Positions 10,496-20,650 of a stretch of DNA of 64,000 nt are shown in pieces; positions within the stretch are counted from its first letter, which is position 1, and each line of letters starts with the position of its first letter. Source of the stretch: Phytophthora sp. 'mugwort' (taxonomy: Eukaryota; Oomycota; Peronosporomycetes; Peronosporales; Peronosporaceae); assembly GCA_033558025.1 (NCBI GenBank), contig JAUCEF010000017.1, forward strand, positions 1,798,001 through 1,862,000, read 5' to 3'. A model generated the notes under the pieces. It saw nothing but the letters and a program-made list of their open reading frames with translations. It had not been told where the DNA came from and made no database searches. A program made the position numbers and the translations under genes.

Positions 10496-11950
10496 TAGGA
10501 ACGGCACGTTATCAGGAAGCGTCAGCTCCGCGTGAAGTGGAGGGGTACTCAGAGGCTGAGTGCTCCTGTGAGCCGATTGCAAGCTGATTGCCCGAAGGCT
10601 GTCGCGATATCGGAGCAGAATCGGCGACGGCTTCGAGAGCTGCCGTTTGCCTACCACGTAGGCAAACTCAATGCGGAGACCACGGAGGTCGATCATGTCC
10701 TCCTACGTAAGGTCTTGCCGGAGAACATCAAGTTTTCCTTGTGTGCAGCGCGTAGCGGTTCACTTCCAGGACACAGCCCCGGCCTCCTGGAAAGGATTAC
10801 AGTGTGGGGGGCTTACGGATAGGGAGCCCCACACAGATCGAAGTCCCGACCGGAGCTCTGGCCTTTTTCGCGGGCTCGTGAACTCTTTCAGAAGAATATA
10901 GTGCGGTGCCAGCCACGCACCTAGCAGCACACAAGTTCTGTTGGAACAGGTGCTTCTTGGCCACCAGGTGGCGCTCATATGCGCCCTTAGAAGAGCGGTC
11001 GCCGAGGACCATACGAGGCGGCTGGAGCTGACCCAAGTAGGAACCAGCTCCGTGGGACTCCTCTGGAGGGAAATACCCCCGAGCGTAAGACGGTCCCCAA
11101 TGGCGAGGGGAAGAATACTATTTTCTATGCGATTGGCTGGCCGGGACGCGCACTCCCTTATGACGAGCAGCCTGGTATTTCAACTGCATCCCGTCAAGAT
11201 CATTAGAGATCTCTCGGTCCACTTGGCCCTCTTTCTCCTCGTCGAGAGAAGAGCTAAAGAGGTCCCTCTCAGTGTAACTGATGGTTCCCAACTCTTCACG
11301 AGTGGAGACCGGGAAGCAGCCCGTCTATTTTGGCTGACTTCCGAGGCTGCTGCCTTCGCAGTCCTGACGCGGGCAGATGCCTCAGCGAACGTCAAGTTCT
11401 TGATCGGAGGACGAGGTTTCTCTTCGTCCTCCTTGGGTGAGCAAGAACTCCCCTGACGTTCAGGCTTATTAGGTTCGTGCATCGTCGCCATGCTGGCCGG
11501 ACATCGGTGTACGCGATCCAAGCGAATCAGATTGGCTCGGGTCGCCATCAGACCCCTTAATGAGCTGGTCCCGGAGGCCATTGTCGCTCCAGGACATGCG
11601 AGACTTGTCCGAGCCCTCCTTATAGTCCACGAGGATCTCAAGATCCTCCGCAGGTGGCTCGGGCGCCTTGGGAGTCACCTTGGATGCCATCTTGGTGGAT
11701 CTTTTAGCAGCAGCGTCTTTATCAGACGGAGCTCTTAGCCTGCTGCTTGTAAAGCAACAGGCTTAACAGGCGCGTTCGCAACGCTGTCAGACCGAGTCTT
11801 GATCATGCTTGAGGCTGGCGTGGAAGCCGAGAAGAAGACAACACGTGGAAGTGCTCGGGGCTCAAACGGAAATGAGCCGGTCCGGAAACTAACCGCAGCG
11901 AAGTCGATGTCTTTCGGGTTGGAGAGTGAAAGGCGGCGACTCCCTTTCAA
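10496..11950 (-). pseudogene. Ty3/gypsy-like gag remnant
   Basis: On the minus strand a broken frame starts at 11950 and reaches about 10500. It includes charged and proline-rich stretches (KEDEEKPRPPIKN), a segment with GDRSSKGAYERHLV and the run RCVAGTALYSS, then MIDLRGLRIEFAYV near 10690. The pattern matches what I recall of gag regions in oomycete gypsy elements, but no zinc knuckle or protease is visible to anchor it. It stops where the Harbinger element begins, suggesting truncation or nesting. Confidence 0.45.
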
Positions 11951-11984
11951 GCGTCCTAAATAGTCGGAAAACGGAACCTAAGTG

Positions 11985-13010
11985 AGGGAGGATGTAACAG
12001 GGTTACATGAAGCGTGTCAGGTCAGTCTTCAGAGTGGTGTATCCATGTGCCCTAGTAATGTAACCAACATCACTATGACGTCACTGCAATGACGTCACGG
12101 ATGGGTATCACACATATGGTACAAGATCCTCAGAACCACCCAATAGGATAATATCTAGGATGCTTTATAGGCGACTTACAGTTAGTATGTAGACGCATTA
12201 AGGAGATCACCTATAATTATTTTCAGTCTTATATCTACCTAATTTGGTAACGGTCCCCTCAGACCAGGGACTTGTGAGCTGCCGTTCACGGAGAGTTTGT
12301 ATACTCTCCGGGAGTCACACTTCCTGTGCGCAAGGTGCTGTGGGCCCCGTCACATCTAGAGTTGGGACTGTGTCTCGCTCGGGTATGACGATGCATGACA
12401 TCGGGAGATGAAGCTTGGTGGCCAGCTCGCGTAGCTGAGGCACCGTTAGTTGAATCTGGTACAGGCAGCGATGTCGTCCGTGGCGTGGCCAAAGCAATTT
12501 CGGGCATTAATTCGCGGTGGCGGTCCTCTTAGACGATAGCAGTGAGATGCAATCAGGAAGTGCATTACGCAAGAAGCGCTTACGCTTGCCACGAGCAACG
12601 AGCAAAGTCCAGTAGCGACGAGTCATTGATCCGCCGACAGCTTGGGGGCGACGAAGACCATGCGGAGCTCAGCGAAGGGGAAGCCTGGAATGTCTACGAG
12701 TGGCTGCCGTGGTCTTGTGAAACGAAATAGGCCGTTGAACTTCATCACCACTGTGTGAAACGAAAGGTGATTTGACTATAAGATGTGAGAGACCCTATGT
12801 CACGGAACTGTTTTTTAAGTGAATCGGAAATGGCGCTCAAACCGGGTTGCGAAGATCTCTGTTCTCTCAGAGTTCCATTGTTACTAGATCGAGAGCTGAG
12901 AGGCCCTCAGTTCTCTCAGTGAGGCTAAATACTTGGGAAAAGTGTCTCCACGTGGTCATCGAGCTTTGGAAGAATATCCTCGTGCTGCCTGTTACCGTAC
13001 CACGGTGAGA
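11985..13010 (-). repeat. Probable LTR and leader region of the gypsy-like element
   Basis: The sequence upstream of the gag remnant (on its strand) is non-coding and begins on the plus strand with TGTAACAGGGTTACA, whose complement ends in CA as an LTR would. It holds short internal repeats such as GTTCTCTCAGAG and CAGTTCTCTCAGTG near 12860-12925. No matching second LTR is in the window, so the boundaries and the LTR call are tentative. Confidence 0.35.
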
Positions 13011-13305
13011 TCTAGTACGGGATACTTAAGTAGTTGTAATGTATATGCACACCGGAAAACGTATATATCTTAATTTTAGTGAGTCGTACGCGCAACTTCC
13101 ATACTTCTATGTGGCTATTATACCTCTATTAACTTATTGTCTGCACATTGAATTTGCAATAAGGGTGACGATTTGTTCGGTAGAATACATTTACCCAAAT
13201 CTCTCTGCATGGAGCGTACAATGGCATCATCTGTGGTTTCTTGCCCGTTCCAATCGTTGTCGCTTTGAGAGACTTGTCCCAAGCGGCGTGTCCCGGTGTC
13301 CGTCT

Positions 13306-13321
13306 GCTCATTCTGCTCCTT
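13306..13321 (+). promoter_or_regulatory. Oomycete-type initiator of the LCB2 gene
   Basis: GCTCATTCTGCTCC matches the first half of the oomycete initiator consensus GCTCATTYYNCAWTTT. It lies about 30 nt upstream of the ATG at 13339, the usual short spacing in oomycetes. It therefore marks the likely transcription start and argues against the upstream in-frame ATG at 13039. Confidence 0.75.
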
Positions 13322-13338
13322 CCTTGCCTCCGCGCACC

Positions 13339-14793
13339 ATGGCCGCGGAGCGTGTGCCATGGTTCCCCGCCATCATGTGCTTCCTGCAGTACTCGATCCT
13401 TATCACGTTCGGCCACGTGCGCGACATCGCGGCAAGCATCTCTGGCATCTCTCGCTACCGCTCGGAGGAGACGCGTTCCGGCCTAGCTAATCTGCTCATC
13501 GCCTGGGAGAGCTTCTACACCCGTCGACTGTACCACCGCGTGCAGGACGTGTTTAACCGCCCTGTCACTGGAGCTCCGGGCGCCCACATCGATCTTATCA
13601 AGCGCAAGTCCACGGATGGCAACAAGTCATTCGTGCACTTGGACGAGCCGCCTCAACGTTGTCTCAACCTCGGATCGTACAACTACTTGGGCTTTGCGGA
13701 TGACTGGATGAACACGTGCAGCCATGAGGTGTTCCAGGCTGTGGATCAGTTCTCACTGGCGTCTACAGTACCCCCGATGGAGTTCGGTACCACGTCGGTG
13801 CACGTCGCACTGGAGAAGGCTGTGGCGAAATACATTGGCAAAGAGGCGGTCATTGTGTACAACATGGGCTACGCTACGAATGCGACCAGTATCCCGGCGC
13901 TTATGGGCAAGGGTACGCTCATATTGAGTGACGCACTGAACCACACGTCCATTGTAAACGGTGCTCGTGCGTCCGGTGCGACCGTGGGGGTATTTCGACA
14001 CAATGATCCAGAACACTTGGAAGATGTGCTGCGGGTTATGATTGCGGAAGGACAGCCCCGCAGCCACCGAGCGTGGAAGAAGATTATGGTGATGATTGAA
14101 GGGATCTACTCGATGGAGGGCGAAATCGTGCGTTTGCGTGAAATGGTAGACGTCGCCAAGAAGTACAAGGCGTACATTTACGTGGATGAAGCACACAGTA
14201 TTGGAGCTCTTGGAAAGACTGGCCGCGGTATCTGCGAATATACCGGTGTAGACCCGAGCGAGATCGATATTCTCATGGGTACGTTTACCAAAAGTTTTGG
14301 GGGCATGGGCGGATACATCGCCGCGTCGGAGAAGATTATCAGCTTCATCCGCAACTCGAGCGCTGGGGCGATTTATGCCACGAGTTTGTCTCCAGTTATT
14401 GCGCAGCAGGTTCTGACGGCGTTAAACATCGTCGCGGGTCTGGACGGCACAGAGATTGGGCGTAAGAAACTCGATTCGTTGCGCGAGAACAGCAACTATT
14501 TCCGCCAGAAGCTGATCGACATGGGCGTGATCACACTTGGTGACTTTGACTCACCTGTGATCCCGGTGATGCTGTACCACATGTCGAAGGTCGGCGAATA
14601 CTCTCGGGAATGCCTGAAGCGCAATCTCGCCGTCGTGACTGTAGGATTCCCTGCGACGCCGCTCTTATTGTCTCGTGTGCGGTTCTGTATTTCTGCCGCG
14701 CACACGAAGGAAGACATAGATGAAGCCCTTACGGCGATTGCACAAGTGAGCGAGATCTGCCACGTTCGCTACAACAGCCACACTTGCGGCTAA
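13339..14793 (+). CDS. LCB2: Serine palmitoyltransferase subunit 2 (LCB2)
   Basis: PLP-dependent enzyme that condenses serine with palmitoyl-CoA to 3-ketosphinganine, the first step of sphingolipid synthesis; in eukaryotes it works as an LCB1/LCB2 heterodimer at the endoplasmic reticulum. From ATG 13339 the protein has 484 residues, the usual LCB2 size. It shows an N-terminal membrane helix ending in ILITFGHVRD, the SYNYLGF motif, DALNHTSIVNG, VDEAHSIGALG, and the PLP lysine in GTFTKSFGG (Lys about 318), which LCB1 lacks. The frame is open back to 13039, but that extension lies upstream of the initiator at 13306 and has no family similarity, so the internal ATG is chosen. There are no introns. 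It is convergent with symplekin. Confidence 0.95.
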   Translation: MAAERVPWFPAIMCFLQYSILITFGHVRDIAASISGISRYRSEETRSGLANLLIAWESFYTRRLYHRVQDVFNRPVTGAPGAHIDLIKRKSTDGNKSFVHLDEPPQRCLNLGSYNYLGFADDWMNTCSHEVFQAVDQFSLASTVPPMEFGTTSVHVALEKAVAKYIGKEAVIVYNMGYATNATSIPALMGKGTLILSDALNHTSIVNGARASGATVGVFRHNDPEHLEDVLRVMIAEGQPRSHRAWKKIMVMIEGIYSMEGEIVRLREMVDVAKKYKAYIYVDEAHSIGALGKTGRGICEYTGVDPSEIDILMGTFTKSFGGMGGYIAASEKIISFIRNSSAGAIYATSLSPVIAQQVLTALNIVAGLDGTEIGRKKLDSLRENSNYFRQKLIDMGVITLGDFDSPVIPVMLYHMSKVGEYSRECLKRNLAVVTVGFPATPLLLSRVRFCISAAHTKEDIDEALTAIAQVSEICHVRYNSHTCG

Positions 14794-15052
14794 GACCTGC
14801 GCTCAGTTGGCCCAGCATTAACGGCGAAGACACGGATTAAGCCGTACATGACACAAATTAGTACCCCGCTAATGCCAACGTAAACTGAAGTGAGAAGAAT
14901 ACCAAGCAGTTGTTTCTTGTAAGCGTGCACTCGACTGAATGCTGTTCGTGTCTTCTCCACTATCCACAGATCTGTTTTAGTAGTATTCGAAGTGGTACAA
15001 CCACCTGCATAGGTTCCTCAAGCTAACTACACACTGGAAAACAGCCTTCCGG

Positions 15053-18000
15053 TTATTCGTGTGGCTGAGCTCCTCCGTCTTCGTTGTGCTCCACTTTGAC
15101 GGGGTCAGTGTTCTCTACTTTGATGATTGGCTCTTCATGGCTGGCTGCATTTTCAAGCTTGACTTCATCTTTTGGGTCTTCGAGGAGCGCGTTGGTCTCA
15201 GACGAAAGATCCAGTGGCTGGCCGCCAGGACCAGCGGTGAAGGCAAATTCACGGAGCAAGACGCGTAACTCTTTTTCCTCGTTCAGCAGTAAGGCCAGCT
15301 GGGGCACCGGCAGCTTGTGGAGTAGCAGCGGGAAAGATGCCGGCTGGATGAGCGCTGAGCACTTAACAAAGCCCTTCCACAGCGCGTCTTCCATCTCCCA
15401 CACCCTCCTGTCAATTAGGATGTTGAGGAGAGACGCCATATCTTTTTGCAGTGTTGGGTAAGCTGTGACGCTAAGAATGAGAGTGCGAAGCGAAAGCTTG
15501 GACAGTTTCTCCTCTTGAACCAGCACACGACACACGTGAAGAAGCACGTCCGACGGGAATGCGTGGCGGTGTTCCACACAGAAGTTAATAGCGTTGATAA
15601 CCTTCTTTTGCATGGTTGGCTCGCTCTTGAGGTCCACGTGATGCAGTGCCACTAGCAAGTCAATCGGGGCTACCACCTGCGGAGGCATTGCTTCTAATAG
15701 CCGCGTAATGGCGACTGACAGCCGAGCTTGGGGTAGCGACAGCAACTGGGGCAACAACGGGAACAAGATCTCGCCACGGATGCTGGGCAACACCGGAATG
15801 AGCACTGAGATAGAGTCCGGAATGTGCTCGTGGCTATGATACAATTCCAGAATTTGTTGAACGAGCTCGTCAGTAGTCGATGAGCTTGATTCGTTCGGCT
15901 GCCCACGGATCGACAGAATCTGAATGATGTGGCACACCAGCCCAAGAGCGTTCGGCTCGTACCCATGAAGCTGAGCAACAACATTCACACTTCCGCGTTG
16001 CTTGAGATGCTTGATGAGCTTTTCAATGGCACGGAAAACCACTTGGCGCACTGTATCGGATGCATACGCATAGGTCGCAACCAAGTGTGTCAGCAGTGAC
16101 GGCTTCTTCGCACACAAAGCCAGGTATAGTTCCAACCGTCGCAGAATCTCCGGCTCGCTGTCCAAGGGCTTTGAGAGCTCAGTTTCTCCTTGAATTTCGT
16201 CCGCGTACGCTCGTACCTCTTGGTTGGAGTCCTTTTCAGCAAGCGTAATTTGTTTCACCTGGTTCTTCAGCCAGTTGTCTTCTTTCTTCACTACTTCAGA
16301 ACGTTCTTCGATGTCGGGGGTTCTGTCATTTTCAGCTTTTTCATCACCATATGCGGCCTCCGGCATGGCTTCATCCACCTCCTCATCCATTTCACTTAAT
16401 TCGTTGGCTTTTACTACTTCCCGCAGCGAGTTCACCAACTTGATTGCAAATTCCTCGATATCCTTTTTAAGGGCGCCGATGCCGTACAGCTGGTTTGCTA
16501 CACACCGAATGGCAGAATTACGATAGTGTTCGTCTTCATGGCACGTAAAACGCATTAGGAGTAGGAGACACGGCATCTGGCATGCCTTCCGTTCCTTCGT
16601 AAGATCACGCAGCAATGTGATGCCAAGAACGATCCCAGACTTCTCACTAAACAATGACGTAATGATGCGAAGAATCTCCACCGGAATCCATGGCAACTGT
16701 GCCACCAGATTTCCAAACAGCTTCTTGTCAGCCGATGAAGCCAGATCCATCTTCTTCTGCAGAGCGTCAAAGAAGTAGTTCACAGACGTCCGGTATATCT
16801 GATAATTAGCGGCCCCAGGTATAGTTGCTGAGCTCTGCACTGTGGCCGTGCTTAAGTGGGATGCCGTAGCACGAACATATTCTTGGCAAATCAAATTCGT
16901 TGCCAGAGTTGACCGCACAGAATAATCACCGAGAACGAAGTCCAAAATCTTCTGATAGACAAACGGCAGCGTTGGAGAACCATCTGAAATGGCCGAGATT
17001 AGCTTGTTATCTTCGCCTGTACGAAGAAGCCACGGACTTGACGCGAGTCGACATACGACTCCTTCCCGCAAAGCTTCGTCACCTCGAATTTTGACACCGT
17101 ATTCGTTTTCTAAGATCCGAACAAGCGCATCGATAGCCACTTCGTGTTGCCACGCGGAAGTCTCCGATTTCAAATGCACTTGAATCTCGTTGTCCTCCGA
17201 TACAGACACGAGCGGCTCTGCGATTGAAGCGGCGTTCTTTGAGATCCAATCACTTACTTCATCAACGGCAGTCTCATCAAAAATGGGTACAAGTGCTGGC
17301 TGCTCTTTGTTCTGCGCCTGCAATCGTGGATCACGTCTAATTCGAGGGTCGCGCATTCGCTTCGCGCTTTTTTCAATTGCCAAAACTGAAGAAGGAGTTG
17401 CAAGTTTTGCCAGCAATGCAGACATTCGCGTCTTCAACGCACTGGGTACAAGCTCCAACTGCAGGTTAAGTGGTGCAGGTGTAGGCATTTCCGAAGCAAA
17501 ACTCTCCAGCACTAAGTTGGCTACTTCCACAGCCTGCATGTTGACTATTCCGTCGTGTGTCACCTTCTCTCGAGAGATGGGAGCTACTAAAGACCCCGAA
17601 AGATTCACGCGTCTGCGTTTGGCGTGGGCGTTGGCATTCTCCACTCGTTCAGTGATGGACTGTGCTGCAGTGCGCTTGCCCATCCTGGCTCTGCGCAATG
17701 ACGCCTCGGTAGGCGCGTTGGTATACCTTCTCCGCTGCTCCTTGCTCTTACTAATAGCAGAAAAGGCGCGTTGAGATGCACCAACGGCAATTAAACTGTC
17801 CGTCACTTCATCCGCAAATGGCTGTGCAGCCGGGTGACTCAGCAGCTTCACCAAATTAGCCGTCAAAGTCTTCTGCATCACGGCATCTTCCGTTCCCGGC
17901 GTCGCCATTGTATTCGATAATGCAATAAGCCTTGGTAAAATGTGGGGCATTAGCTGCGGTCGCACAGCTGCAAGCAACGACAGCGAGTTCACCGCTACAC

Positions 18001-18808
18001 TCAGTTCTCGTCTCGCCAGCGTCACCTTATTGTCCACTGCAGCTCCCACAACTCCACACAGTCTCTGCAGCAGCGACACCCCGAACTCCTCCAGCTGCGT
18101 CTTGACCAGAATCGTCTGCTTGCCACCACTCAGTCGATCGAGGCTGCAGGCGTTCGGCTGCACGTTGGATCTCATTGGGTCTCGGTACACGGACGCGTCC
18201 TCCGCCGTACTGAAAAGCATCACGGCACTCTCGACCAGCTTCCAGGCCCGCAGCCAGACCATGGCACTGCGGTTATTGTCCCCTATCTCTGGAGGGTGAA
18301 CCACAACGTCTGCCGTCGCTTCGAGGCAGCGGATCGTGGCATCCCAGCAGTTCCTTGGCTCGATGTCCACGTGATTTTCGATGCTCTCAGCCCGTAGCAC
18401 AATCTGGAAGCTTGAATGCAGACTGCCGAGAGCCAGCTGCAACGCCAGGACCACGTTCTTCTCCGACGAATAGCTGAGCAGTAACACGGCGTGGCACACC
18501 TCGTATAGCCCCGCCAGAAGCGCGGAAGGTGCCTCGCTCGATGCCACGTTGGCGGTAGAAACCGCCGCCGCTGTCGCCTCCTGCCCCATCAGCTGCAGGA
18601 TCGACGCCACCAGCGCCGCGTTCTGCAGCTGCGCGAGCTGTCCGAGCAGTGGCAACACGCCGCGCAGCACGCGTCGCTCAGGGCCTGACGGGTCTCGATG
18701 CGTCACGATCTCCTGCACGTGGCGGAAGAGATCCATCTGCTCGGCGTTGCTGCGTGCACACTGCACCTGCTCCAGCAGCGCCGCCACCTCTCGCTCCGCG
18801 CCGTCCAT
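15053..18808 (-). CDS. SYMPK: Symplekin, mRNA 3'-end processing scaffold
   Basis: A 1251-residue intronless protein. Symplekin/Pta1 is the scaffold that links cleavage and polyadenylation factors (CPSF, CstF) and the histone pre-mRNA processing complex in the nucleus. The N-terminal 350 residues are helical and HEAT-like, as in the family. Roughly residues 960-1180 are the conserved symplekin C-terminal region, recognisable from SVLIPVLPSIRGEILFPLLP, LLNILIDRRVWEMEDALWKG and FVKCSALIQPASFPLLL. A basic segment (KRMRDPRIRRDPRL) sits mid-protein. The tail is acidic and rich in KVE repeats. The start ATG (18808) is 224 bp from the divergent ARP1 start, so the two genes probably share a promoter region. 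Confidence 0.93.
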   Translation of the reverse strand: MDGAEREVAALLEQVQCARSNAEQMDLFRHVQEIVTHRDPSGPERRVLRGVLPLLGQLAQLQNAALVASILQLMGQEATAAAVSTANVASSEAPSALLAGLYEVCHAVLLLSYSSEKNVVLALQLALGSLHSSFQIVLRAESIENHVDIEPRNCWDATIRCLEATADVVVHPPEIGDNNRSAMVWLRAWKLVESAVMLFSTAEDASVYRDPMRSNVQPNACSLDRLSGGKQTILVKTQLEEFGVSLLQRLCGVVGAAVDNKVTLARRELSVAVNSLSLLAAVRPQLMPHILPRLIALSNTMATPGTEDAVMQKTLTANLVKLLSHPAAQPFADEVTDSLIAVGASQRAFSAISKSKEQRRRYTNAPTEASLRRARMGKRTAAQSITERVENANAHAKRRRVNLSGSLVAPISREKVTHDGIVNMQAVEVANLVLESFASEMPTPAPLNLQLELVPSALKTRMSALLAKLATPSSVLAIEKSAKRMRDPRIRRDPRLQAQNKEQPALVPIFDETAVDEVSDWISKNAASIAEPLVSVSEDNEIQVHLKSETSAWQHEVAIDALVRILENEYGVKIRGDEALREGVVCRLASSPWLLRTGEDNKLISAISDGSPTLPFVYQKILDFVLGDYSVRSTLATNLICQEYVRATASHLSTATVQSSATIPGAANYQIYRTSVNYFFDALQKKMDLASSADKKLFGNLVAQLPWIPVEILRIITSLFSEKSGIVLGITLLRDLTKERKACQMPCLLLLMRFTCHEDEHYRNSAIRCVANQLYGIGALKKDIEEFAIKLVNSLREVVKANELSEMDEEVDEAMPEAAYGDEKAENDRTPDIEERSEVVKKEDNWLKNQVKQITLAEKDSNQEVRAYADEIQGETELSKPLDSEPEILRRLELYLALCAKKPSLLTHLVATYAYASDTVRQVVFRAIEKLIKHLKQRGSVNVVAQLHGYEPNALGLVCHIIQILSIRGQPNESSSSTTDELVQQILELYHSHEHIPDSISVLIPVLPSIRGEILFPLLPQLLSLPQARLSVAITRLLEAMPPQVVAPIDLLVALHHVDLKSEPTMQKKVINAINFCVEHRHAFPSDVLLHVCRVLVQEEKLSKLSLRTLILSVTAYPTLQKDMASLLNILIDRRVWEMEDALWKGFVKCSALIQPASFPLLLHKLPVPQLALLLNEEKELRVLLREFAFTAGPGGQPLDLSSETNALLEDPKDEVKLENAASHEEPIIKVENTDPVKVEHNEDGGAQPHE

Positions 18809-19032
18809 GCCTGTCCGGTAGTCCGTGGTTTCCCTTTATGGCTAGTGTATTGGCTCCCCGCCAGATGCAAGAGTGACGGTCGCTCTAAATCTCTGACCGA
18901 TGAGAACTGTCATCTGCCATTCCCATTAAAGTACATTAAACTAGTTTTCATAATAAAGGTGGCAGTTTTATCTGGACAGAGTTCCAAAAGTGGGTAGGAT
19001 TTTTGAAGCTCCCCCACATTTCCAGAGCAAAG
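18809..19032. promoter_or_regulatory. Shared symplekin/ARP1 promoter interval
   Basis: A 224-bp gap between divergent start codons. It is AT-rich in its middle (about 18915-18960) but I see no clear initiator on either strand. Confidence 0.5.
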
Positions 19033-20326
19033 ATGACGACGCGGGAGGTGCTGGGCAACCAGCCGCTGGTAATCGACAATGGCAGCGGGCTCATGAAGGC
19101 GGGCTTCGCGGGCGGAGAGACACCGCAGGTGGTATTCCCGTCCTTCGTGGGCACCACGAAACACACGCGCATGATGCCCGGCGGTGCGTACGAAGGCGGT
19201 GACGTGTTCGTGGGCAACCGGGTGCAGCACCACCGCGGGCTGTTCAAGATCCAGTACGCCATGGAGCACGGCGTAGTCACAGACTGGAACAGCATGCACC
19301 GTATCTGGCAGCATGTGTACTCCAAGGACATGCTTAACGTACAGAGCGAAGATCACCCGGTGCTGCTTACGGAAGCGCCGCTGAACCCCGTGGCCAACCG
19401 CCAACGCGCAGGCGAGGTCTTCTTCGAGGCCTTCAACGTACCATCACTGTTTGTATCGCCGCAAGCTGTGCTGAGTCTCTACGCCTCGGGTCGCACCACG
19501 GGCGTCGTGCTGGACGTGGGCGACGGCGTGGCGCACGTCGTCCCCGTCTACGAAGGCTTCACGCTACCCCATGCCATCACCAGGATGGACATTGCCGGAC
19601 GGGACGTCACCCGCCACTTACAGTTGCTGCTGCGTCGCGCAGGCTACAACTTCCAGACGTCGGCCGAGCGAGAAGTGGTACGGGAGATCAAGGAGAAGTT
19701 GTGTTATGTGGCCTTCAACCCCACTAAGGAGGAGCACCTCGAAGCCGAGAAGTCAGCACTTGCAGTCAAAGATATGCTCGGTGCCAAGTCCAAGCCCACC
19801 ACCACATCTGGGGACAATACTTCGGCTTACTACCTGCCAGACGGCACGCTGCTGAACGTGAGTGTTAGGATCATTCGGTGCTTTTGGTATTGGCAGCTCG
19901 AGTTGCTAACATGGGGAATGTACTAATAATTTGTGTGTTGTGCAGATTGGACCTGAGAAGTTCCGTGCGCCGGAGGTGTTGTTCCGACCGGAGATTATCG
20001 GATCGGAGGCACGCGGTGTGCATGAGTGCCTGGTGCAGGCCATTATGAAGTCGGATATGGACCTGCGCAAGACGCTCTTCTCGCAAATTATCCTGTCGGG
20101 AGGCTCGACGCTCTTCCCAGGCTTCGGTGACCGTTTGCTCGCCGAGGTGCGTAAGAAAGCGCCGAGGGACATTAAAATTCGTATCTCAGCGCCGCCCACG
20201 CGCATCTACTCCACATGGATTGGAGGCTCCATTTTGGCTTCGCTTGCAACATTCAAGAACATGTGGATCACCAAGAGTGAGTACGAGGAGTATGGCGCTT
20301 CCATCTTGCACCGCAAGAACCTGTAA
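19033..20326 (+). CDS. ARP1: Actin-related protein 1 (centractin)
   Basis: ARP1 forms the short actin-like filament at the core of dynactin, the cofactor that lets cytoplasmic dynein carry vesicles along microtubules. Exons are 19033-19857 and 19946-20326, giving 401 residues; one 88-nt intron (GTGAGT...GCAG) has a TACTAAT branch site at 19921. Centractin-specific blocks are clear: [65 protein letters not shown] and [13 protein letters not shown]. Family members are about 376 residues; the excess is a roughly 25-residue hydrophilic insert ([17 protein letters not shown]) just before YYLPDGT. The start at 19033 rather than 19003 is chosen from alignment to the family N-terminus. Confidence 0.94.
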
Positions 20327-20650
20327 GCGTCAGAGGCGGAGGAGGTACGGAAAGCACAGGAGAGGAACTGTCGAAAGCTCCGATAGGCTTCGATTCTGTT
20401 GTTGTTTTGGTGTGGATCAAGCGAGGCAAATATCGACAGGTTGCTCTTTTGGCGTAGAGAGGATGAAGAGGATAGTGGATAAGCAAGTAATACAGAGGAA
20501 GAACCATTCATATGCATAGCGACGCCCCGCAAAGAGGACAATACAGCGTTACGATGAGAGAGGTATATACACTTATTGGGTCTCTAATTCCTATTCGGAT
20601 TGCCATCAACGCACGCATAGCATTTCTTCGCCATGATGCCTACCACCAGG
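20327..20650. other. Convergent intergenic gap
   Basis: About 320 bp between the ARP1 and transporter stop codons. No gene or repeat is recognised; it presumably holds the two 3' untranslated regions. Confidence 0.5.

Noticed and set aside
13039..13338. N-terminal extension of LCB2 from the ATG at 13039
   Set aside because: It precedes the initiator element, has no family similarity and unusual composition, and would lengthen the protein by 100 residues.
17190..17774. 194-codon plus-strand frame inside symplekin
   Set aside because: Mirror of the highly conserved minus-strand gene; serine-rich shadow composition.
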